This document shows positions 1-9,000 of a stretch of DNA of 31,158 nucleotides, piece after piece. Positions within the stretch are counted from its first letter, which is position 1. Each line of letters starts with the position of its first letter. The notes below the pieces were generated by a model. It saw only the letters and a program-made list of their open reading frames with translations. It was not told the origin of the DNA and searched no databases. The position numbers and the translations under genes were made by a program. The DNA lies in contig NW_003134341.1 of NCBI RefSeq assembly GCF_000003605.2, positions 440,210 through 471,367 of the forward strand, in the 5' to 3' direction. The stretch is from Saccoglossus kowalevskii (taxonomy: Eukaryota; Hemichordata; Enteropneusta; Harrimaniidae).

Positions 1-620
1 CCGATAAAATGCTGTCGTGTGAACGTAGCAAATACGTTAAGATTCACTATCATAATCATGGTTGTTTGTCACGAGAGCAAAGCTATGACTGTAAACATAT
101 ATGCAAATTAATTTTCATTTTAATTACTAAGCTGGCGTGTCGCCACAAAAACTAATCAAGTCTGCAAATTACCCTGAAGCTTATGAAATTATATGTCACT
201 GAAATCCAATCAGTTTTTATTAAGAAGTAAGTAAGTATCACACATACAAACAAATAAGGTTTAGGTTTCACAACGTATTTGAAGTTTTTTTAAAAAAAAA
301 AAATGACAAGTGTCAGTATGCAAAAGGAGTCACGATTCTGGTTGTGACATGCCAAAAATAACCTAAATTTGAGGTTAAAGATCATGGTTATTTCCTGTTC
401 CTGCTTAGTGCTTATCTTGCTTGATTAGTGTACCAGTACACTCAGGTGATATAGGTGATATAGGGTATTCTGGGGTATTTACTCAAATTAAAAGCATGTG
501 TATTGGGGCACAGTAATTCAAATATTATTGATCTCTGAAGATATGATTTAGTAAATGCACTAGAATACATAGAACACATATAATAATTATGTATTAATTA
601 AATAATAATGATTTTATTAC
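1..620. other. SHIP intron 3 (partial), no further exon seen
   Basis: AT-rich intronic sequence with short homopolymers and a small 9-bp direct duplication near 445-465. I found no open segment resembling the SHIP linker or phosphatase domain on the minus strand. Confidence 0.5.
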
Positions 621-756
621 CAGAATCATCTTCTGCTTCTTCATCCTTGCCAACAGGATATTTCAAACCACAAGCTAATCCATTGTTATCATGTTCATAG
701 CCTTTGATCAAATCATCTAGAGTACAGTATTTATGCTGTTGAACTCCCTGTACAGC
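621..756 (-). CDS. INPPL1/INPP5D-like: SHIP-like exon 3 (end of SH2 plus acidic tail)
   Basis: The acceptor is ATATCAG and the donor GTAATA. It encodes residues 72-116: the last SH2 helix (TLDDLIKGYEHDNNGL), the strand GLKYPV, then DEEAEDDS. This parallels SHIP1, where the same helix and strand precede a run of Glu/Asp. The next exon lies beyond the left edge. Confidence 0.83.
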
Positions 757-3700
757 CTGATATAAACAAATCAATGCACGTAAATTGTAAAATGTTTTTC
801 TAGACTGAATTAAGCGGTAGACCATTAGAAACCATGCAGAGGGTTTAAAAAGCAATGTATGGTAATATTTTATTTTATTAACTCCAGCTATGGTATTTAT
901 AAATGTATTATGTTTTGTAAAAATGTTATTTAACTTTCTTTCACACAGAACAGAACAGGTTATCTAGTAAGTAAAATAAAGTTTATTATTATTATAAATA
1001 CATACTGACCGATTGTATGTCTATGTCGAGTATGCTTGTTCCCCCAGTCAGTTTGTAACTGCCTAATTACAATATGGTTTATCCTTAATACCTGTACAGA
1101 ACACATTTTAGTTTTTGAATGTTTCTCACTGCTGCAGCAAAAAATAAAGCATGGTAATCATTACATTACCTTTATGATGTAAGTTGTCAAACCTGCTTCA
1201 TCTGGCGATGGCAGAACTCTGTACTGGTGAATCCTTCCTTGACACCTGTAGATAAAAAATAAATAGTCAACTATCTTGTCTTGATTTAAAAAAGTTTACA
1301 AATTTAAAAAAAAAATTGAAAATATTTTATTTTCTAGGGTTAAATTTACAGCACTGCGGGTGCTGCCTCCTGTTCTGATTTACGTTGAATACACTATTAA
1401 CAATGAGGGAGTTAATTGTTTCCAAATATGATGTCATGAGCGAACACATTAAATGCACAAATAACTCTGATTTATCATTAACTTCACCATTATTAACATT
1501 ATCTGTATGATAGATCTACCAAAAAATATTGCAAAATGTTGTCCCTGGACTAGTAAAACTTTTTTTTTCTAAACGTCAAAATTATCTGGAACTAATAATC
1601 AGTGTCCAAAAGTCTATTGTATTGTCCCAGGAAAATAATCAATTGACACCATCCATTAGGATTTTAGTGTTGTCTTGCTGCAACAGCCTATAACATGACA
1701 TAACTCATGAATGATTATACACGTAAATAAACCATGCCTGGCAGACATGGAAGACATACCATACTTGCTTTTACATGCATCAAAGACCAGCAACTATGGG
1801 GCTCTATGTATCTATAATACCCTTGAAAAGGGAAACAAACTGTAGTCATGACTGACTGAAGCTAAGGTAACACAGGAATGGGGAACCGTTTCCATGAGAG
1901 TTTCTAAAATAACAAGCCATGCATGGCACAGTTCCCGTTAAGAAAAGTATTATGAAATTAGGAAATCAATCAAGATGTTCATTTGAACTACAAAATGGAG
2001 TAAAACAAGGATGTCCCTGGAGACTCTTTTTTTTAAACATTGAATGTCGCTGTTGTCTCTCCTGACTTTTTTTCTTTTTTGTAAGTGCAAATTGCAAGTG
2101 CTAGTGCTGACACATAGTGCATTTTGCCACAGAACTCATTTCCCGTTTGGGACTACATGACAGGGTTGTGTGGCCATCTCCCTATCAAATGGCAATTTTA
2201 ATGAGCTATCTTGGCGTCAACCAAGCTCGGTAGAACACAAGCACCTGCGGACCTTAAACCAAGGTTCCCCCAAAGTCGCATTCGTTAGTGTATGAATCTC
2301 AGCCAGTGGAATTGGTCTTCCCATTGAGTTTGTGGCACACTCACCCAGGGTAGGGGTTGATATGTTAACTCATGAAATTCATGGTACTGGTAACTGTATT
2401 ATTTCACCATTTATTTCTTTGACATTTTCTGCTGACATTTAAGCTGTATTCTAAACAAATCATTATTATTATTATGTATGTACCAAAACAGGAATATCAA
2501 ATATTCTTTAAGGTGATAATAAAGTATTCTATTCTGTTCTGTTCTGAGTAGATCAGGAAGCATGTTTTTACTTCTATGCTTACCGGTATTATTATACCCT
2601 GTATATGTAATGATGAACCATGGTGATTCTTGCTGTCATTTATTTGTGGAGGATAATCTTAAAAAATAAGTGTGAAACAGTGAAAATAATTCCATTACCA
2701 GACATAATTTTAAAATGTAACAAGTCGTTGTTATTGACAAAGTCCCTTTTGCAAGCCATATTTGTTCTAGAAAATGTAGTATTGTGGATTCAAATGTGGT
2801 ATTTTTTCTTCTGTACGTTCCCAGTTTTCTCTGATGTTATTTTTATTGTCAACATGGATATAATTTTTCCAAAATAATGCTTTAATTTAATTTTTTGATG
2901 GAGTTTCTGTAATTATTTTGTCAGTGTTAATAAATAATTCCTGATTCCTAATAGCAAGTTGGGTTCCACTTCCTTGTACCATTTACCGTTGATTTTCTTC
3001 TTTAAATCTGCAGCTCCTTTAAGAAGGGTGTTATTTGTATGCATTATGCGACTGTAATATTTGATCATTTGATTAATATCCTAATACGTATCTGCTGAGT
3101 TCTCCATAAATGCCCATTTTGGGAGAGTAAATTGACAGTAGCTTATACATGTCTGTCCCCAACGGCAAATTTGTAATTACTTTCATCTCATCCAGATGTC
3201 TCTGCCATTAACTAATATTGGTCAAATTAGCTTATGGAATAGTGATAAAAAATAGTTATTTTTACATTTCGTTTATATCTTATAATTTCTTTAATTGCGA
3301 ATTTTGCCATTTCAGTTAAAGTTAATTGATCATCATTTTTTTGAACTTTGTATTGGGACTCAGTACAATAATCAATAATCAAAAAATTTAGTTTGGTTAA
3401 TTTCATTCTTTTCAAAAAAAAGTAGATTACTGTTAAAAAGTCTATTTCGTTTATTGAACACTTTAATTTTTGTTTTATTTCCAGTTATTGGTGTATTCTG
3501 AGAGTTTATCAAGACTCATATGCAAGCTTTTTTTTGTTTCAGAAGGAATCACAATAATGTCTGTGTATAGAAGTCAGCTAACCAGGGGGTATCGATAGGT
3601 TATTTACATGCACTGTGATAAAATACCTAAAAGATCATTAATGAAAATATTGAATAGTGTTGGGCTTAGATGACACCCATTTATAAAAATGATGTTGTAA

Positions 3701-5286
3701 GCCCCTAATCATCACTGTACTGGTTTTCTAATAATTTTGTTCTCTATTTTGTAGAAGTTGGTCGACAGTATCATGTATTTGGTTATCAGACTTATGTGGG
3801 TTTAGTAGTTTTTAAAGTAGGTAACCCAATCATTTTGGGGTTGGGATCGCTTGATGGATTTTTAGAAGTTCCATTTTTTATTCCATGTAAAATTTTCCAG
3901 AAAGTCAACGGTATCCTATTTGATTTTTCAAGATCATGAAGTTGTTCAAGTTATTTTTGTTTTTTCTTTTGTTTAATTGTTTTTTTTACCACATATACAT
4001 CTAAATGAGTCATTCAGGTATTTTCTAACTAAGTTTGGTATTGAACATTTGAGCTTTTTCTACAATAATCAGCAGTCATCATCAAGCCATACTTTATGTT
4101 TTGTTTTTTATTTAGTTTTTGTTTAGTTTGGAACTGCTTTAATTGTTTTACACTTTGGTCTGCTAGAAATAAGCGATTCAAAATCAAAATTTATGTTTTT
4201 TTGTTTGATACCTTGATTTTCATTAATGCACATGCAGTGTCTTTCGATTATAAGCTCCCATATGTATATTGGAGGAAGTGGGTTTCAAATTATTTGACTG
4301 TTTGTTTTTCCTCATACATGCAGTATTTTCATTCACGAGGACTGACACTGTTATTGGACAGTGATCAGACACATGTGATAAAGAATTCATTTTGAACTGA
4401 TCCAACAGTATTTTGGTAGTTATACCGACATCTATTGCACTATGACCAGGAGGGGTGTAGCAAGTAAATCAACCAGTTGAGTCTCCTTCTGTACTTCCAT
4501 TTAAAATAATCATATTACTCATTTAGCAAAGATCAACCAATTCTCGACTATATATGTAAATACACCCATGTACAAGAATTAAAAATCACGTCAGGATTAT
4601 TTCTGGTTTTGAAATTGTTATTCATGTAATTTGATGGAATTGAAAGATGTCATCTACAGTATCCAATTAGATTTCCTATTCTGGAATAAAATATTATTAT
4701 ATTTTTCTCTAGAATTTGGAATAAATGAACATTGTTATTTTAAAACATTGGTGAGTATGGTAGTTCTCGGGGTGGGTCTGTTGTTAGCAACAATTTGTCA
4801 ATTTTGCACTATAAAAAATAATTTGAGCTTTCCTTTACTACACTAGTTGAAATGTACTTTTTGAATTATTTTTAGTACAAGACAGCAACTCCTCCTCTCT
4901 GGTGTCTAGGAGGTTTATTAGCCACAGTCCTTGTGTTTTGGCCAAGAGTTTTCACCATACAAATGTTTTATAACACACTATTGAATTTGAAGCATATATA
5001 TTTTCTTGCACTAAAAACAGTTATGCAGCCAATAAAGTAGAAGATGAAAAGCTATATTCTACTAATATTTTTCGATGATGTTGTTCTGTAACACATTGGC
5101 CATTTCCGGGGTGTTAACACACATTCGTTACCTGCATGGTAATACTTACAGAACACAAAGTGCGTAAGCTCCCTTCATACTCTCGCTTTCGCGTACAAGG
5201 AAACTACCGTCTTTTCCAGACGACATCAGTAGTTCTTCGGCCTTCATTCGACTCAGCTGCCCGTGATACCACGACATAGTAGACAT
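621..5286 (-). CDS. INPPL1/INPP5D-like: SH2-domain inositol 5-phosphatase (SHIP-like), 5' part, three exons
   Basis: The partial gene is joined from 5286-5150, 1245-1170 and 756-621 and continues past the left edge. The 116 residues seen form one SH2 domain starting near the N-terminus, as in SHIP1/2. Trp6 opens the domain. FLVRES (residues 29-34) carries the phosphotyrosine-binding Arg32. The stretches AYALCVL, YRVLP and GLKYPV align with the SHIP SH2, and an acidic tail (DEEAEDD) follows as in SHIP1. SHIP enzymes remove the 5-phosphate of PI(3,4,5)P3 at the plasma membrane after docking on phosphotyrosine receptors. The phosphatase domain is not in the window, so function rests on the SH2 match. 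Splice phases agree (2, 0, 1). ATG at 5286 is the first in-frame ATG, with an in-frame stop at about 5365-5367 upstream. SAP/SH2D1-type proteins have a related SH2 and are the main alternative. It diverges from ACADVL. Confidence 0.85.
757..1169. other. SHIP intron 2
   Basis: AT-rich intron. Around 960-1000, AAATAAAG followed by a short TTATTATTATTAT run resembles the 3' tail of a 5'-truncated non-LTR element. No coding trace is attached, so this is only suggestive. Confidence 0.45.
1170..1245 (-). CDS. INPPL1/INPP5D-like: SHIP-like exon 2 (SH2, residues 47-71)
   Basis: This 76-bp exon has a TACAG acceptor and a GTAATG donor. It is too short to stand out as an open frame. Joined to exon 1 it completes Leu46 and reads CQGRIHQYRVLP, matching the central SHIP SH2 strand that ends TYRILP. 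It ends on a whole codon. Confidence 0.82.
1946..2547 (+). mobile_element. Non-LTR retrotransposon fragment with RT motif and tail-like end
   Basis: An open stretch at 1946-2035 contains ELQNGVKQGCP (1985-2017), the widely conserved GVxQGCP segment just before the reverse transcriptase box that precedes the YxDD motif. The following LSP block is degraded to WRL. About 500 bp further, 2513-2547 reads GATAATAAAG followed by degenerate TTCTA/TTCTG units, typical of the simple-repeat 3' tail of invertebrate non-LTR elements. I infer that both belong to one decayed plus-strand copy, but the middle is not alignable by eye. Confidence 0.4.
2640..5030 (-). mobile_element. Degenerate APE-endonuclease/reverse-transcriptase non-LTR retrotransposon
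   Basis: Reading the minus strand across frameshifts and stops recovers the order of a LINE ORF2. An endonuclease piece (KPPRHQRGGVAVLY, near 4875-4920) is followed by ILEKNIIIFYSR and GNLI (about 4680-4720) and the endonuclease C-terminal SDHCPI at 4349-4366. RT pieces follow: an intact SPTLFNIFINDLL at 3628-3666, the catalytic box at 3553-3570 reading LYTDII with one of the two aspartates missing, and a PIL-type block near 3203-3241. The RT segment carrying the first catalytic Asp appears deleted. The copy is dead, inserted in SHIP intron 1 in the same orientation as the gene. Ends are approximate; the clade is unresolved between Jockey- and CR1-like. Confidence 0.75.
5150..5286 (-). CDS. 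INPPL1/INPP5D-like: SHIP-like exon 1 (SH2, residues 1-46)
   Basis: It codes from the start methionine through the SH2 core. Signals seen are WYHG near the start, KAEELL, GKDGSFLVRES and AYALCV. It ends in phase 2 at a GTAAGT donor. A second in-frame ATG lies three codons downstream of the chosen start. The 5' UTR boundary cannot be seen. Confidence 0.87.
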
Positions 5287-5848
5287 ATTGCTAATTTTGA
5301 CAACAGGAAAGTCAGAAATATACTTCTTACCCACCACCCACGCACGGACCTTTGAATCTTTACTTCAACTCGTTTCCGAAGAATAAAAACGAATACTTCC
5401 GGATTGTGATACGGGACGCAAGAAGCATTTTTAAGATACTATTCATAACATTGTACGCCGTGATGGTCAAGGCGACTTCCAACCACAGCCGTCGAATACT
5501 TCACATAAGATTTTCTTTCGTGGACAGGTATCGCAACATTGAGCTAATGAAATAACGGAGTGTTCAACAAATTCTTCTTTTTACGTACTTCCTTGACAAA
5601 CTTAGTTCAGAAGGGCCGCCATTTAAATTTATGAATACTCTCGCAGTTCACGAAACATTTGTTCGAGATTCTGAACGTGATTATAGTTCACTGTGGCATG
5701 ACATCTTCCTGACACACGTCTTTAGATGGTCACCATGGACGCGATTAATCGGTCAAAATATAATTATTATGAATCAAAATGTAATGTCGAAAATATTGAA
5801 AATAAAACTTGTTGATCGAAACACAGAATATAAATCTGAATTTATGAT

Positions 5849-5861
5849 TGACCTTTGACTG
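5849..5861 (-). promoter_or_regulatory. DR1-like nuclear receptor site
   Basis: On the minus strand it reads CAGTCAAAGGTCA, 11 of 13 matches to the DR1 consensus AGGTCAAAGGTCA bound by PPAR/RXR and HNF4-type receptors. It lies about 70 bp upstream of the ACADVL ATG. Vertebrate fatty-acid oxidation genes are commonly controlled through DR1 sites, so position and class agree. Occupancy is inferred. Confidence 0.45.
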
Positions 5862-5881
5862 ACATGACGTCACGTCAGTCA
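5856..5881. promoter_or_regulatory. 26-bp near-perfect palindrome centred on a CRE
   Basis: TGACGTCA at 5865-5872 is the full CREB/ATF consensus. It is embedded in a larger palindrome with outer arms TGACTGAC and GTCAGTCA; only one symmetric pair mismatches across 26 bp. The last base is 47 bp before the ACADVL ATG. It overlaps the DR1-like site by 6 bp. Confidence 0.6.
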
Positions 5882-5928
5882 ACTATCATTTCATTCGAGA
5901 AGTACATCGCTTGATAAAACTGCTTAAA

Positions 5929-6002
5929 ATGTTGCGATCTGGTCGTCTGATCACGGTTATGAAACATGCTGCGGCTAACAGATATGTTATGCCTGCAGCA
6001 AG
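5929..6002 (+). CDS. ACADVL: ACADVL exon 1 (targeting peptide)
   Basis: Residues 1-24 plus two bases. It has four Arg/Lys, no Asp or Glu, and many Ala, consistent with mitochondrial import. The context is TTAAAATGT. Donor GTAAGT, phase 2. Confidence 0.9.
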
Positions 6003-9000
6003 GTAAGTTTTGCTTCAAAACAAGCTTTTCTTTTCTGAAACACCATCTAATGTCAACAACCTGTGTACGTGTACTACCGGCGAGTGTTGTTGTTTATATA
6101 TTCGTATTACAACATGTTACTCGTACTTTATTGCGTGCGCACCGTCAGCATTATTATTAGATTAAAAGTGTCTGCGTAGGGTACTAATTGTTATCTTCCA
6201 CCAAGACAAAAACACAAAACTGTTATATGAGGTACAAAAATGTAAACAAAGCCAAATGTTGCGGTATCACACAAAGGGATGCTAGTTTTGTGAGTTACCA
6301 TGCATTACGTAACATCGTCGTATTGTTTTACCGTGTTTCTAAATTTTTTGGCAATTTTGTGTGTTAATTTTGTGGCGGAAATAATCATGGAAGTAAAACA
6401 AGACTTCTGTGTCCTTGGGATGAATCATGTGTCTCATTTTATGTTCAAAAAACACCTATAAACTAAAGTCTTTCTATCCCTGTTCTGACAATGTTTATTG
6501 TTTAACTTTAAAGCGCGGCTCCGCAATCCCAGGGATTCTACCAGTGCATCATGGGAAATGTAATTTGTATGGTCCGCCCAGTTGTTTACTTGGTACACAG
6601 CTGTTATCATTTCAACCAAACATGTTTATTCCGTAAGCTAACATAATGCATTACGCTATTATCCGATTTGAACAGACTTATTGGATCGTGTTCAACTCTC
6701 ACGGTGTCCCCACAATCTGTTGAAATCAGTTTTCTTACTTGTATCATGGAGCTTCTTATTTAGTTCCGTGCTTGCACGAAACAGCAAATCGTCATAAATA
6801 ATTGTGGTTTATTTGAATGATCTACACAATGTATAGTATCGCACAGTACAACATTTGCCATAATTTGTTTTGTCGACTAGGCAATAATGACGTTACGTAA
6901 CGTGAGGCGTCAACAAATTACATTGTAAAAAGACAAAACAAAAAACTTTGTGATACGCCTGTGTGGCACGGGCATACCCAGTTGCCTAACGCCAAGTACA
7001 ATGTATACATGAATTCATGCGTGACTCATACGTTACAAATCACGCACTTGCGTGCATTTTTTTACGCAATGTTTCACTTCTGGGATATATTTCAGGGAAC
7101 ATTTTTTGCGAGATCTTTCTTTTTATTTATTTCGAGTCACATTTGTACTTTTTCAATTGTCGAGAATGTCATATATTAAATTCAAGAAGCATACTTGACA
7201 TATTGTCAGGGACATATTTGTTGACGAGCCCCTCGAACGAACCCCGCTATTATCCTGTTGTCATGACCAGCCAGGCCCGTCACATTTCAGCCGCCAATGA
7301 ACTAATCTAAGCGGCCAGTACCCACAGCTTAGTTCATCTTGTCATCGATAATGGGGTGAAAACCATCTTTTTTCCCTGACCTAGTTCACCTCTGTTTCCG
7401 CTGGAAAAATAAGAATCAAGCAAGTTTACAAACCCTGTAACCACGAATGGCTTTTTTGCACACATACACTAAGGAAGTTATTGAAATATTTGCGCATAGT
7501 CCCTCCCCTCTCGTGCACACCTCAGCTCGTGCCATTCGCACTTGCTTGGGCCGGACCATTTCATGTAGCGCTGACAGCACCCTTGAAGTGGCCAGTAAAA
7601 CAGCTCACAGCATATCATAACTTATTAGCTCCATGATATCACTTACATCATCAATTCTGTAATTACATAAACATACCTAGAGATTGAACCAACAGCTTGC
7701 ACCTTGCATTTGTATAAACCTATGACTGACTGTCATTTTGAGTAGTCAAAACTTCTGTCTGAATCATGCCTTCTCGTCACTTTTACATGGAAATCACACT
7801 GACATCGCTCTGAACTTGTAAATTGTATCACGGATATATTCATGTTTGTGTGCGACATGATAATAATGCACCACACACAGGCGCTAAGATTGTAGAAAAG
7901 AGTGATTTTGCGAAGCACCTCGAAGTGATGTTTCATGCTTGAGTGTCATTTGCATACTGAAAACTGGCTGCCATCTTTTCTTTTATACACCCGAGCCGGT
8001 TTAAGGTGTAATCAGCTGGATTAGCGGGACAACGCTCGTGATTTGATGTCTTGATTTGAATGTTTTTGGCAAGAATGAATTATGTATCAATTATTTCACA
8101 TTTTAACAGTAAATATTGTTATTCTATGTGATGTTTCTTCCTGTGAAGATATGAGCCATTTCATTCCCATACATTGTGACATTTTACATCACATGTAAAT
8201 CTATTCACACATGCGTAACCTACCGGTACTTAACAACGGGGGAGGGTAGGACAAAAAAATAAAAAGACAAAAAAGCACTGATAGACGTGCAACCCGGCAT
8301 ATTGGAAACAGTTTTTAAAGATAGCAGAATGAGTGTGGGTGGAGTACAAAAGGGAAAGCCACAAAAACTATATATTTAATACAGCTGAGAAGCATGGATT
8401 GAAAAAGATGATTTTTCCTAGAAAATGAACTGAGATAAAGATAGTACATGTGTTTCGCTGAGTAAATGTGACCGTGACATTGTTTTTCAACTCCCAAGGC
8501 TAAAAAACTATGAAAACATTATGCTTATAGCCAAAGATAATTTGCATGTTTGTTTTTCTTGCTTAGGCAGAATGGTGTGCAAATTTTCAGAGGCTGATAC
8601 GAATTAGTCAAAAGATGATAGCACTTTTATATAAAGGGTTTTTTACACTGCAAGCTGGGAAACATGGACGACTCTGCAACTCGATTGTAACATATGAAAT
8701 CTGTCCTACCTTCCGTTTTGTTGACCTCAGGTCACATAATATGTGCAAGCACAAAAACATTAAACATGCAAATTTGAATTGAATGTTCTCTGCGATGTGA
8801 ATATTCTTGTAGTGAAGAAACATTAATAATGATTAGATCCTTGTTAACTGGAATTGATGAAAGCTGCAGATACTCGGCCACCTAATAGAGCTTAGAATTA
8901 ATTCTTGTAATATTTTTTTACTGCTTATTAATTTTTCTTATTCTTCATGTAGACCAGCAGCTGTTGTTCTGTACCAGGATCAGAGATTTAAAGCTGCAGC

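Larger units (their letters stand above)
1246..5149. other. SHIP intron 1, rich in retroelement remains
   Basis: This 3.9 kb intron is mostly the two non-LTR remnants listed separately. The remaining part, about 1246-1940, and the GC-richer stretch 2100-2400 show no motif I recognise. Long T runs are frequent. Confidence 0.6.
5287..5928. promoter_or_regulatory. Bidirectional promoter interval between SHIP-like and ACADVL
   Basis: The two start codons lie head to head 642 bp apart, so the interval must hold both 5' UTRs and at least one promoter for each gene. No TATA box stands out. CpG dinucleotides are commoner here and in the first 2 kb of ACADVL intron 1 than in the downstream gene bodies, as expected of an unmethylated promoter domain. 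The clearest elements are the DR1-like site and CRE palindrome close to the ACADVL start. Confidence 0.65.
6003..8952. other. ACADVL intron 1 (2.95 kb), CpG-richer 5' half
   Basis: No coding potential recognised. The first 2 kb keeps many CpGs. It holds two TTACGTAA sites, a ZNF143-like motif and, near the 3' end, an everted nuclear-receptor repeat, all listed separately. The long first intron looks like the main regulatory territory of the gene. Confidence 0.55.

Noticed and set aside
4631-5039. Plus-strand hydrophobic reading (VVLGVGLLLATICQF, then after a possible splice LWCLGGLLATVLVFW)
   Set aside because: The opposite strand reads as retroelement endonuclease in the right order, so this is its shadow.
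621-5286. SAP/SH2D1-type adaptor instead of SHIP
   Set aside because: The SH2 resembles both, but KAEELL, GKDGSFLVR and the acidic tail agree better with SHIP, and SH2D1 adaptors are known mainly from vertebrates. The alternative remains open until the next exons are seen.
5631-5858. 75-codon plus-strand frame upstream of ACADVL
   Set aside because: It lies in the promoter interval, overlaps the DR1 site and resembles nothing known.
7017-7310. 97-codon frame in ACADVL intron 1
   Set aside because: No domain, no consistent splice sites, biased by local composition.
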